From Siphonodentalium dalli (Eukaryota > Mollusca > Scaphopoda > Gadilida > Siphonodentaliidae): a stretch of DNA of 64,000 bases. The notes under the pieces were generated by a model that was not told where the DNA came from, made no database searches, and saw nothing but the letters and a program-made list of their open reading frames with translations. Position numbers and translations under genes: made by a program. Location of the stretch: positions 5,123,314-5,187,313 of the forward strand of contig CP136068.1 in assembly GCA_032622095.1 (NCBI GenBank), written 5' to 3'. Of this stretch, positions 1 through 11,728 are shown piece by piece (the first letter of the stretch is position 1; the number at the start of each line of letters is the position of its first letter).

Positions 1-560
1 ATGAACAATGGAGTGTTATAGTTACAGTGAGTTTGGTTTACCAACATACCAGTAAGTAACGTGTATATTCAGTCATGCCATGCAGTCACAAAATAACATT
101 TGATTCTCAGGCACTGATGCATTGAAATAAATAGCCCGCATGGACAGTTTTATTCGATTTGTCATATTATGCACACAAAAAATAAGGGAAAAAATATTTT
201 AATTTCTTTTTTTAATTTAAAATATTTTTTTCAAATTAAGGTATATATGTAGATCCTTGCTTTTTATACATTCCATATGATGGAATTGTCAATAAATTAT
301 AGAACATAATGGGGTAAGATATGTTAGACAGCATGAACAGTGGAGTGTCATGGTTCTATAAATCACCAACATACCGGTAAGTAAGGTATATATATTATAC
401 AGTCATTCTTTTTAATATGTACAGGTAATGCCTTTATATTTAATTATCAGGCATCGATGCATTGAAATAAATGGCCCACATTAGACTTGTTTATTTCAAT
501 ATTTTATATTATGACCAAAAAAGCAAGGACATTTTTTTTTGAATTTTGTTTGGTATTTTT
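1..560. repeat. Diverged direct duplication, two copies about 332 bp apart
   Basis: The block from 1 to about 235 recurs from 333 to about 560. Shared landmarks are ATGAACARTGGAGTGT, CCAACATACCRGTAAGTAA and GATGCATTGAAATAAAT. The copies differ by many substitutions and small indels, so the duplication is old. No coding potential is evident. Confidence 0.75.
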
Positions 561-977
561 TATTACCAACATGTCCAAATTTATTGAGCATTAATCGACA
601 AATACATGAACCCTAAAACATTATCTCTGGGCAATATGTGAAGAGTGAATATCATGTATATGCATAGTGACATAGAACATGAATTAGGTGACTACCTTGA
701 AGAAAATAATTAGTTGATCCTCATAGTCTGCTGTACTTATTGTAACTCCAGAACAATTGAAAGGCGCTGGAGGAAATTAAGGATCAAATGTTATAATGGA
801 GAGGTGTCAATTCATAGAAAACAATAACAGTTATGAATAGACAGGGGCATTATAACATTATAGGTAATCACTGTGTCATATTCTGGTATTAACTTTTATA
901 TCAGATTACATGAGTGTATATGCTTAACGAAGTTCCCTCTACATTTGCTGACTGTTACTAGACAAGGGAAGGTATCA
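561..977. other. Unannotated AT-rich stretch
   Basis: I see no repeat, gene or clear motif here. Short reading frames are not supported by composition or similarity to anything I recognise. Confidence 0.5.
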
Positions 978-1334
978 TTAAAGGCCCACTTAATTTTCAA
1001 ATCACCAGATCACATTATATACAACATATTCCATGTTATATACCATTTGAAAGAGGAAGCTCCAAAACATTGTATTATTAACTGATCCGATCGAATAAAC
1101 TGGGAACATGTTGTTTTTGTGGAGATACAAAGGTGTGTCTTGTATTTAATTTTGATCCGGACTGTACTATAAAGTATATTAGGGAAATGACTATCTTTTA
1201 GTTTGAATTCTGATGCATTCTGGGTTGACAAGGGGGGAGTCTTGCAATGAATCTCTATCACTTGGTGGACAGTCCTAGGCCACAGCTGCTTCCTATTCTG
1301 GTGGAATATATATTTGTTTGGTTCCTCTTCCAAC

Positions 1335-2565
1335 TGGTATATAATATGGAATAATGTTATCTGGGCATTCAATGGTATATAATGTGGAATAATGTTATCT
1401 GGGCATTCCAAATGGTATATAATATGGAATAATGTTATCTGGCCATTCCTAATGGTATATAATATGGAATAATGTTATCTGGGCATTCAATGGTATATAA
1501 TGTGGAGTAATGTTATCTGGGCATTCAATGGTATATAATGTGGAATAATGTTATCTGGGCATTCCAATTGGTATATAATATGGAATAATGTTATCTGGGC
1601 ATTCAATGGTATATAATGTGGAGTAATGTTATCTGGGCATTCCAAATGGTATATAATATGGAATAATGTTATCTGGGCATTCCTAATGGTATATAATATG
1701 GAATGTTATATGGGCATTCCTAATGGTATAATATATGGCATAATGTTATCTGGGCATTCCAATTGGTATATAATATGGAATAATGTTATATGGGCATTCA
1801 ATGGTATATAATGTGGAGTAATGTTATCTGGGCATTCCAAATGGTATATAATATGGAATAATGTTATCTGGGCATTCCTAATGGTATATAATATGGAATA
1901 ATGTTATATGGGCATTCCTAATGGTATAATATATGGCATAATGTTATCTGGGCATTCCTAATGGTATATAATATGGAATAATGTTATCTGGGCATTCCTA
2001 ATGGTATATAATATGGAATAATGTTATCTGGGCATTCCTAATGGTATATCATATGGAATAATGTTATATGGGCATTCCTAATGGTATATAATATGGAATA
2101 ATGTTATCTGGGCATTCCTAATGGTATATAATATGGAATAATGTTATCTGGGCATTCCTAATGGTATAATATATGGCATAATGTTATCTGGGCATTCCTA
2201 ATGGTATATAATATGGAATAATGTTATCTGGCCATTCCTAATGGTATATAATATGGAATAATGTTATCTGGGCATTCCTAATGGTATATAATATGGAATA
2301 ATGTTATCTGGGATTCCTAATGGTATATAATATGGAATAATGTTATCTGGGCATTCCTAATGGTATATAATATGGAATAATGTTATCTGGGCATTCCTAA
2401 TGGTATATAATATGGAATAATGTTATCCGGGCATTCCTAATGGCATATAATATGGAATAATGTTATCTGGCCATTCCTAATGGTATATAATATGGAATGT
2501 TATCTGGGCATTCCTAATGGTATATAATATGGAATAATGTTATCTGGGCATTCCTAATGGTATAT
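1335..2565 (+). repeat. 40-bp minisatellite, left part
   Basis: About 31 head-to-tail units, consensus ATGGTATATAATATGGAATA followed by ATGTTATCTGGGCATTCCTA. Variants include 39-bp units ending GGGCATTCA, shorter units lacking one AATAATG block, and units with TATGGCATAATG. The array resumes at 5463 after the nested insertion. Reading frames here are repeat translations. Confidence 0.97.
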
Positions 2566-2579
2566 CCCAAGAGAAAATG

Positions 2580-2760
2580 TTGAGTGAAATTTCAATGAAA
2601 TAACAGTAAAAAATTTAGTCAAAATTCAGTGAAATTTCACCAAAATTTCAGTGAAATTTCACTAAAATTTCACTAAAATTTCAGTGAAATTTCACCAAAA
2701 TAACAGTACAAAATTTAGTCAAAATTTCACTGAAAATTTACCAAAATAACACTATTAAAC
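2580..2760. repeat. Degenerate GTGAAATTTCA repeats at left end of the 2.9-kb element
   Basis: Short imperfect units around AAAATTTCAGTGAAATTTCA occur in both orientations. The same motif family appears at the right end (5400-5450) and at 30545-30660 in copy 2. Confidence 0.8.
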
Positions 2761-3060
2761 AGTAAAATGGTTCCATCATTTCTTGTACTATACTGTTCTG
2801 TATCGCAAGTCAAATTTTCAACCCTATATAGAGCTGAGAAATCCAGTTCGATTTTACTGTATGACGTCGATCTTTGTATATGCTGGCCCGCATTGGTCAG
2901 TGAGATGGAACAAGGATGTATGAAATGTAAATATATTTATTATTTATTGACTGTCCAAACATTGAGTCAAGTCTAAAGTTTGATGTCCTCACACACAAAG
3001 AATCTATGTGCACAACTGTACGTGCTACAGTGATCTTGCATCCGCGCGATCCGTAATTTG

Positions 3061-3369
3061 TTAGCTTATTGCAAATAACACATATTCACTTTCCAGAAAC
3101 GGCAACTTTTTCAAAAAATCACTGAGAATGTAATCTTTTTCTTTACCATCTTTATGACGAATTTTGACCGGCTTTTGAAACCAGGCAAATGAACATTTAT
3201 TCTTAACTCCAACGTCGTCATATCGATCGCCTTCTTTCACAATTGAATTCATAACAATCACTTTTAAAACTTCTAATTTCTTTTGAAAGAGATCGCAAAC
3301 CGTGAAACTCTTTTGTTCAAAACAAAGGAATGATCGCGGCAAAAAATATCCCGAAGTCCGTCGAGTCAA
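3061..3369 (-). pseudogene. Possible 3' coding fragment within the 2.9-kb element
   Basis: A 102-codon frame on the minus strand ends at a natural stop. It is charged and globular in character, with KEGDRYDDVGVKNK in the middle and a Leu/Phe-rich end (FLKKLPFLESEYVLF), unlike the repeat translations elsewhere. It lies downstream, on the same strand, of the Cys-rich fragment at 3545-4744 and could be the C-terminal part of the same gene. I do not recognise the family. The segment is absent from copy 2, so conservation cannot be tested in the window. Confidence 0.4.
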
Positions 3370-3544
3370 CGAATATCATTGGCTTGATGTCGAGCGTCGA
3401 CACCAAAGGAAGCGAATCGAGCCAATGAGAAGCTACGTATTAAACCGGCATGGTGGAACCGGTGTTGCCGAAAAAACAACCGGTGTCGCTTTGAATGACC
3501 GGACAATTTATGTCGGCCGACTGAGATCCTGAGATCGTCGCGAA

Positions 3545-4744
3545 TAAAAAAAACATGCCCTTTGAAGTTTTGTATTTGAATAGACACATCGCGGCTTTTC
3601 ACATTTCACACATAATATAACATCACAAACTTTGTTGGCACAGAGTAATTTTCTGTTCACGTGTCTTTCTTAGAACAGTCAGCTATTATTAGTGATGAGG
3701 GACGCTCTGAATCAGATGTTTCTTTAGGGTGCATTTACATTGCTATAGAAATGTATACAGATCTGTATGAAGTCACGTGTCGTGCATTACTGTGATCACA
3801 ACATGATTACTAATAGTGAACGCGCGCTCATCAGTACTCTGGTAATTGACAATTCACTGCGAGTCGTGTCAGTTTAGGCCAGACATAAAAATGTATCAAC
3901 TATCAACAGATAACAGCGATTTGGTATGTGCCGCAGGTATTTAAAGTGTATCCTTATACCTCTTGATGATGGTTCGAAGAAAGAATGAAAATCATGCAGT
4001 TACCTTACAACACCCTTTATTTGACCAAATGTAGTAAAATGTTCAACTGATGACAATTCCAATGACAATGTTGACCAGTGTAGGACAATATTGTTTTCTT
4101 AAATTACATGCAGTTTTTATATATATCTGTTAGACAATAAATATGATAATGACTGGCGACGGGGAGGGACCAGGTCACAATCTTTCCAAGTGTTGGACAT
4201 TTCCAACATTACACCCGCCCCTATGATAAGGTTGGAAAATTTCCAGCTGATGGCCATTCCAGCTCAAAATTTTGATAAAAAGTAGGAAATTATGCAAATA
4301 TTGGTCCGAAAACAATACCCCCCCCCCCCCCAAATAAAATGTGAGAAAATCAAACTACAAGATCATTTTCAATCTATTGCTGGTTTGTCAGGTATGAAAT
4401 GTCCAACCGTTGAACAAGTTGCCACGTCCCTATCCGTGTTCAATATTCGAAATACACGGGTTGAAATGACAACGAAAACTAAAACACATTCGCCAAGCCC
4501 GAGTAACAATTAATCAAAACTGATTTGCATGTCGCAATGCTTCGGCGTTGACCGTGACGTATAGCGGACACGATTTTTGCTCACACGAACTAATACCGTT
4601 TTCTTTCTGTGTGCATTTCTATATCAACCCGTTTACACTAGTCTGCGTGTAGATCTATGTACATTTCTATAGCAATGTAAATGCACCCTTACCGTACACG
4701 TCAGAAAATGGCGAGTATTTGTCACTACCAATATCTGCTGACAT
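3545..4744 (-). pseudogene. Cys-rich element-encoded protein, interrupted by a transposon and frameshifted (copy 1)
   Basis: The minus strand starts with ATG at 4744-4742 and reads MSADIGSDKYSPFSDVYGK before the 962-bp insertion at 3727-4688. Reading resumes at 3726 and should continue into a Cys-rich stretch. Relative to copy 2, one base is missing near 3660 (CACGTG versus CACCGTG), which shifts the frame. Copy 2 (31225-31312 plus 50449-50618) preserves the frame and shows CDVILCVKCEKPRCVYS, where C-x-x-C spacing suggests a zinc-binding ribbon. The function is unknown; it is probably a transposon protein since it lies between inverted ends. Confidence 0.6.
3727..4688. mobile_element. 962-bp PIF/Harbinger-like non-autonomous element with TTA target duplication
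   Basis: Inverted ends begin GGGTGCATTTACATTGCTAT and match perfectly for 29 bp, then with mismatches to AGATCT (about 39 bp in all). TTA is duplicated at 3724-3726 and 4689-4691. Copy 2 of the host element keeps the empty site, GTTTCTTTACCGTACACG on its complement, with a single TTA. A 3-bp TTA/TAA duplication and G-rich ends fit PIF/Harbinger. No transposase frame is present. Confidence 0.88.
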
Positions 4745-5094
4745 TCACTCTCTATTTTTACCTGTATTTTACCAAATCCTCTCATTTGAGTAATTGAAAA
4801 TTGCATCCGTACAAGATATATATAGTCTTTAATTGTGATAATATATGGACACGAACTTACCGATAATGGAAAAATGTGGCCCATTGATAAATAAAAATTT
4901 CATATGCATGATTATAATATCCCTTTACTGGAAGCCATTCTCTGTATACTAAATATATACTGCATGCTGTTCACATTTGGGGGTCCATATTTCCATGTAG
5001 ACACACTTCTTTAAGATAGAATTGAAAACACAATTTTATTCTTTTTTCTTTTGTCTACCAAGACAATAATAAAACTATATAATGATGTAAAATT

Positions 5095-5440
5095 AAAGAG
5101 TTAAAACTGAAAAGTACTCAAAATCTCACTGAAAACTATTTTATCATTTTTTAGTGAAATTTTATATTTAAAACTGAAAAGTACTCAAAATCTCACTGAA
5201 AATTGTTTTATCATTTTTTATTGAATTAATTTTATATTTAAAACTGAAAATTTAGTACTCAAAATCTCATTGAAAACTATTTTATCATTTGAGTGAAATT
5301 TTAGTGAAATTAACTGGAAAAGTTAAATGGTGAAATGGTTAAATGGTGAAATGGTTAAATGGTGAAATGGTTAAATGGTGAAATGGTGAAATGGTGAAAT
5401 AACACCAAAATTTGGTAATTTCACTGAATTTCACTGAAAT
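5095..5440. repeat. Subterminal tandem repeats of the 2.9-kb element
   Basis: Three units of about 70 bp share TTTAAAACTGAAAAGTACTC and AAAATCTCACTGAAAACTAT. They are followed by about five GGTTAAATGGTGAAAT units. The 70-bp units recur inverted in copy 2 at about 30670-30880. Confidence 0.85.
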
Positions 5441-5462
5441 TTTGGTCTCATTTTCTCTTGGG

Positions 5463-5930
5463 ATAATATGGAATAATGTTATCTGGGCATTCCTAATGGT
5501 ATATAACATGGAATAATGTTATCTGGGCATTCCTAATGGTATATAATATGGAATAATGTTATCTGGGAATTCCTAATGGTATATGATATGGAATAATGTT
5601 ATCTGAGCATTCCTAATGGTATATAATATGGAATAATGTTATCTGGGCATTCCTAATGGTATATAATATAGAATAATGTTATCTGGGCATTCCTAATGGT
5701 ATATAATATGGAATAATGTTATCTGGGCATTCCTAATGGTATATAATATGGAATAATGTTATCTGGCCATTCCTAATGGTATATAATATGGAATGTTATC
5801 TGGGCATTCCTAATGGTATATAATATGGAATAATGTTATCTGGGCATTCCTAATGGTATATAATATGGAATAATGTTATCTGAGCATTCCTAATGGTATA
5901 TAATATGGAATAATGTTATCTGGGCATTCG
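5463..5930 (+). repeat. 40-bp minisatellite, right part
   Basis: About 12 further units of the array that begins at 1335, in the same orientation and phase. This shows that 2566-5462 is a later insertion. Confidence 0.97.
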
Positions 5931-5950
5931 AAAATTAAGTGGACCTTTAA

Positions 5951-6277
5951 AAAAAGCAATATTATCCTGAAAAGTTAGTAGTATTTTCTTTTAATAAACG
6001 GATAATACATATTTAAAATGTCCATTTTGTTCATATAATCCAATATTCGGCCTTTAATCTTATTTCTATAATATTTTGTTGTTAAATTTTGAAGTTAGAT
6101 GAAGATTTTGAGTTGTGGATTAAGTCACGTGATCACCAGAGGTCGCATGATCAATTTTTCCGTGTTATAAAGAGAACACTGCGAATGCAACAACTTCGCA
6201 GTTCTCATAATAGAAAGTCTTTAACATTTTATGTATCTCGATGTATTGTTATTATAAAGCCATACCCGTATACACTG
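5951..6277. other. Unannotated stretch
   Basis: AT-rich sequence between two mobile elements. A 63-codon frame at 6089-6280 has no recognisable features. Confidence 0.4.
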
Positions 6278-6279
6278 TA

Positions 6280-9200
6280 GTCGGTCTCACAACTGGGCTC
6301 TTTAGGGAATATCCAACCACTTTCTGTTTGATACTGATTCTAGAGTACTTTTCGATGAGGAATTCAGTGGTGCCGACCGATTTTTGATAAAAAGGGGCCC
6401 AAATTCCATTTTTAAGGGCCTGAACCCCAATTTTGGGGTTCAGCCCTTTTTTTCTCAAAGTTGAGCCCCCAATTAGAATGTTAATGACCTATATGCATTA
6501 ATGCCACATAGAGGTATCATTTCTGATATTTTCTATAGCATTATAAGATGGGATTGACCTTCAAGGAGCTCTTGACCCTGAAAATCCAAAATGGCCGACT
6601 TCAAAATTAGCAAAAATTTAGCAAAGTCAAGAATAATTAAAATAGTGCAACATATAGAATTTTTTTCATCTTTAAAGTATCAGTACATTGTGCTTCCACT
6701 CATGAGTGCTCAACAAGGTTTTGGATGGAATGTATTGGCCCTAGAATAAAAAACTGACATTTTCTCAATAACCAAGATTTTGACAAAATCATAAATTTTA
6801 TGGTAATTGATTAGCAGTGCAAACACTGCTGAAAACAAGGGTAGCTAATGATATGATATGAATAAATACTTGTATTTATGAGTAGTTCATCCTTTTTATA
6901 TTGATTTCACGGTCTTTGATATTAGATGGCTGCCAAAATGGCTATAGATTGGATGACATATCACATTTTTATCATTGTAAATGAGTGCAATGTGGCATTT
7001 CATTTAAACTATAGCTAACAGGAGAACAGTATGTCTTTTATGGTTCTAATGTTGAATTGCATTTTAGTTTGAAATTTATTTTAATAAGTAAGGGTTATTC
7101 TTTACCAGAATCAATTGCAACGAAGACGAGATCTATTCCAGTAAAGAACTATCCACGTGCTCTGACCAACTTAGAGCACAATTGACCATGCACAATGGGA
7201 TTAGCTGGAAATCGCTGCTGAGCATGTGTGGACCCCGACCCACAACATATGCCCTTCCAGACTTTGAACATTCCTTGGAAATTGGTGTGATTTATCAAAA
7301 ATCAGGTAATGATTGTGCTCTAATCAACTGAAATGTACAGACTGAACATGGTTTTCAAAATTTGTTGACAACATTTAGACCAGCTGTTTACTTCATGCAG
7401 CAACCACAAGTTGCGATCTTAAAATGGGTATTTTATCTGTGCATAGTAAAAACATGTTGTAATCAGACGAAAGATGATCATATATCCCAGTATATATTTC
7501 AGAAGTAATCAATTCTTCCAAAATGGCTATGACAACTCATCTCACAAAAAGATTTAGGAAATGATGGAATCATCACTATTCAATCAATAGTAGAATGAGC
7601 CTTTGTCAGTCCCAAATTAATTTGATTGGCCATGATAGTTTCAGCACTTGCAGGTTGAAGAAGACGAGGGTCTATAATTTCACTAACATAGTTCTTCATA
7701 ATAGCTAAAAGCCCTCATAACTTACCATTTTAAAGATATTTTCATTTTCAATACCACCCCAGGTTAAGTGGTCCTGCTAATTTTATATCATGCTGATGGG
7801 TACTGCTGGATTGCTATGATGTTTGTATGTCAAAGCGATTGTGTTAAGAAAGAGTACCATTATTTTACCGAAAGTTGGTAATTTTTTCATTGTTTGGCTA
7901 ATCCGAGCGATTTGTGCAAAAGCCAGAGTCTGTATGAATCATTCAAGAAATATATATTTCAAAATAATTTAGTAATGTTTACGTTGATGTTTGGTAAACA
8001 ACAGGAATAGTCATCTCAATTATGGCCAGTTTGTAACAACCAGCGGCCATTATTAAAATATACATGTTTTTTAATGTTTTCTACATGTAGTGGCTTATCC
8101 TCAATTTGTTCAGATCACTTTGCTCTACCATAGTATCATAGCAAATTTATTAGCATCATCACTCAACTTCGGATGAATACGGCCATATGAATATATTGTG
8201 ACATATAGGGCAGTGGAAAATAATGGCTGAGTCTTTTTTAACTATAATTCTAGTACGGTTGTTGAAAACCTACACAATACTGTCTTGGTCTGATAAGAGT
8301 CATGTTTATTTAGGAGTATGGACATGCAGTCCACCATCTCAAGAAAATTAAATGGGCTCTGCGCTAGTAACATCTGGGTTCCTGGGACCCATTAATATTG
8401 ACAAATGCAACAGAAATGAAAAATACATCGTAACTTTCCTCAAACATAGATTATAACCTGACAATCATAGTGTTAGAATCAGTCTACAGAGTGCAGACCA
8501 TAAATTTCACTAGAATATAGTTACTGCATGTACATCACACAACTAAAGCAACTGACACATGTACTTGCATGGTACACAATATTTGATATGTAAAGTATAT
8601 ATATATATATATATATCTCCTGTGCCTGTAACATCAAACCAAACCGTTTACAGAACTTCAAAAATAAAAGTCAATTTAAAGGGACAAAATTAAAAATAAA
8701 ATTGAGCAAATATAATGGAGATCTATATTGCATTACAATTACATCCACAGATCTACAAAAACATCTGACAAAATATGGGACTATTTGTGATTAGTCACCG
8801 ACTTCCATGTCTTGTATGTGTTTTTTTCTCATGGCCAGTCTGGTATCATAAAATGAAGTTTTTCTGTGTCAGAAAACCAGTTTCAAATGGGCTCTACTTT
8901 ATCAAATTTAACAGCATTAAATAGTTAATGGTAATGTGATCATTTTCACTTGATAAGTTGAAATATGAGAGAGTATTGCATAGCATGGCCACCTGCAGAA
9001 TGTAGATTTGTCTGGTATGAATTAATAACTGCATATCAACTGATGCTTGTATTTTTCTTCTAACTCACTCTGAACTCACAATACAACAGGGTTGCATTCT
9101 GAATTTCAAGCCCATAAAGCTAGACACTTTAGAATCAAGCTAGCCAAATAAGTTTCCAGGAACCTCACATGAACTCACTCAGTTGAACACAAGGAACGAT

Positions 9201-11492
9201 TGTCAAGTTGGAAAATATCCTGTATGTATGGAAGCCCTATATTTTTAATGTGTAGATTTGACTGGACTAAAGCCCTTATACAATAATCTGAAGGATTATT
9301 TTCAATCTTTATTACTGGACATCACACCAATAACCAATAGACATACATTTATTAGTTTTGAACAGGACAATATCTTTTAATATTACTGCAACTGCATTCT
9401 TTCTTATGACTTGTTTTCTTACAAACTCCCAAATTTGAACCAGAAACAATTTAGGGCAAATATACATCTACATGTACGTGTACATATACATATATGTTCA
9501 AATTCATAAAAAAACACTCAATCAGAATATAAGTATAGGCGATCATGCCGGGCTAGCCATTATTTGTCCTAAAATAATGTACATGTTAGGAAAATAGTAG
9601 AACCTTTATTCAAAATGGCAGTGATGACATGTGGCCAATCAAAATTACTGTGGGACTGTTAAAGCCACAATCTGCTCGACTACCAAATCACACTGATTTA
9701 TCAAATTGTAGTAACTCAACATTTACTAAACCTACTTGTGGGCTGAGTATAATTCAATTCAACATTAGAGTACCATAAATACATTCTTTTCTCCCATAAA
9801 TTTAAAGAAAAAAACACATTGAACTCATTTATAATGATAATGTGATATATGTCATCCCATTTATAACCATTTTGGCAGCCATCTCACACCAAAGGCCATG
9901 AAATCTAGATAGCAAAGGATGAACTACTCACAATTACATGTATTCATTCAAATTATATCACTAGGTAACCTTATTGCAGGAGTTTTAGGTTCTGATCAAA
10001 TGCCCTATAATTGATGATTTCCTCAACATCTTTGTTATTCGGCAAATGTCTGTTTTTCATTCTACGACCAATATATTCCATCCAAAAACCTTGCTAAGCA
10101 CTCATGAGTGGAAGCACAAAGGTACTGATCCTTTAAAGATGAACAAGAGCTACGCTGGGCGTGCAATATACGCCCTATCTTGGGTCGGCGGAAACTGTTA
10201 AAAAGGGGCATAACTCTGGTAAAAATTGGCGGACGGAACTCAAATTTGAACTTGACCTGTCTTTTGGTGGGAGAAAGTAATATACCAAATTATCATTGAA
10301 TCCGATAAGCTCTAGTAAAGTTATCATCCGGACAACAAATTTCAGGGATTTTCTAAGTCAAATTACGTCAAATAAGGGGCATAACTTCGGTGAAAATTGG
10401 CGGACGGAACCCAAATTCGAACTTGAGCTGTCGTTTCTCCTAATAAACCCACATACCAAATTTGATTGAAATCGGTTCACTCTAACTAAAGTTATCATCC
10501 GGACAACAAATTTCAGGGATTTTCTAAGTCCAATTACGTCAAAAAAGTGGCCATAACTCTCGCAAAAATTATCGGAATAAAACGAAATTCGGATTTGAGC
10601 TGTATTTCGATATATGTAATCCACCAAAAAACGGGTTTTGTGTATAAACATTCCAAAATCGAGTTATCATCCGGAAACCAAAAAACATAAGAAAAACTGA
10701 ATTTTCTGAGTCGAAAAAGGGGCATAACTCTGCCAAAAATGGTCGGACAGAACCCAAGTTCGAATTTGACCTGTGTTTTGGTGGGAGAAAGTAATATACC
10801 AAATTTGGATTCATTCCGATAAACTATACTAAAGTTATCATCCGGACAACAAATTTCAAGGATTCAAGTCAAAAAACGTCAAATAATGGGCATAACTCCG
10901 GTGAAAATTGGCGGGCGGAACCCAAATTCGAACTTGAACTTACTTTTCGGCTACTAAACCCACATACCAAATTTTATTAAATTTGGTTGACTCTAACTAA
11001 AGTTATCATCCGGACAACAGGTTAACGGACGGACGCCCGCCTTGACGCCCGCCCGCCCGGACGGACAGACCAATACTATAATACGGCCTTTTTTTCAAAA
11101 GGGCATATAAAAAGTTCTATAGGTAGCACAATTTTTAATTATTCTTGACTTTGCAAAATTTTTGCAAATTTTAAGTCAGCCATTTTGGATTTTCAGGGTC
11201 AAGAGCTCCTTGAAGGTCAATCCCGTCTGATAATGGTACATAAAATATCAGAAATGATACCTGTATGTGGCACTGATGCATATAGGTCAATAACATTCTA
11301 ATTGGGGGCTCAACTTTGAGATAAAAGTGCTGAACCCCAAAATTGGGGTTCAGGCCCTTAACAATGGAATTTGGGCCCCTTTTATCAAAAATCGGTCGGC
11401 ACCACTGAATTCCTCATCGAAAAGTACTCTAGAATCAGTATCAAACAGAAAGTGGTTGGATATTCCCTAAAGAGCCCAGTTGTGAGACCGAC
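6280..11492. mobile_element. 5.2-kb long-inverted-repeat element with TA flanks
   Basis: The outer ends read GTCGGTCTCACAACTGGGCT and its complement, each flanked by TA (6278-6279 and 11493-11494). The arms align from 6280 to about 7065 and from 11492 back to about 9735, excluding the insertion at 10141-11107. Shared marks include GGCCTGAACCCCAATTTTGG and TCAAGGAGCTCTTGACCCTG. Patchy inverted similarity continues toward the centre, for example TTTGATTGGCCATGAT at 7622 against 9640. The middle (7100-9700) has no convincing reading frame. A TA duplication is compatible with Tc1/mariner-type integration, but the palindromic build is foldback-like. Confidence 0.82.
10141..11107. mobile_element. 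GGACGG-type non-autonomous element with five 170-bp core repeats
   Basis: The insertion interrupts the right arm of the 5.2-kb element; the left arm at about 6655 gives the empty site. It begins with a small hairpin (GGGCGTGCAATATACGCCC). Five core units start near 10205, 10377, 10549, 10721 and 10888, each containing GGCATAACTC, GGCGGACGGAACCCAAATTC and GTTATCATCCGGACAAC. A (GGACGCCC)-like tract at 11030-11070 follows, then a short 3' hairpin (GGCCTTTTTTTCAAAAGGGC). No protein is encoded. Confidence 0.8.
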
Positions 11493-11728
11493 TAGTATTT
11501 TACGTACGACCTACATGCAACTGTTCTTGTAAAAGAAATCACAGGTTTGGACTATTGCGTTTACCATGATGTATTAATGAATTATTGTATATTATATTTA
11601 TACGCACAGTTATATATGTACATACACAATTTCTCGTCTTTTAGTTACCAGAATAGTTCAAGTTATTTTAGATATTTATATCCATATACAGATATTGCAT
11701 ATATGCGAAGACTTGCAAAGTTATATAT

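Larger units (their letters stand above)
2566..5462. mobile_element. 2.9-kb element with CCCAAGAGAAAATG ends, inserted in the minisatellite (copy 1)
   Basis: The ends are perfect 14-bp inverted repeats, CCCAAGAGAAAATG and CATTTTCTCTTGGG. The canonical minisatellite unit reads ATGGTATATAATATGG across the empty site; the filled site reads ATGGTATAT and ATAATATGG, so AT (2564-2565 and 5463-5464) is duplicated. Both subterminal zones are dense in GTGAAATTTCA-like motifs. A related copy in opposite orientation begins at 30536. The element carries remnants of a minus-strand coding region (3545-4744 and 3061-3369). I cannot assign a superfamily. Confidence 0.85.
982..5946. mobile_element. TTAA-flanked element with internal 40-bp minisatellite (outer level of a nest)
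   Basis: TTAA at 978-981 and 5947-5950 flanks inverted ends: AGGCCCACTTAATTTTC on the left and its complement with one mismatch on the right. Similarity continues inward for about 60 bp into sequence resembling the minisatellite monomer. A TTAA duplication is typical of piggyBac and Kolobok transposons; the AGG start fits Kolobok-like better than piggyBac, but no transposase is present, so the superfamily is inferred. Without the 2.9-kb nested insertion the element would be about 2.1 kb, mostly satellite. Confidence 0.7.

Noticed and set aside
1010-1811. 133-codon minus and 61-codon plus frames
   Set aside because: They lie in the 40-bp minisatellite and consist of its periodic translation.
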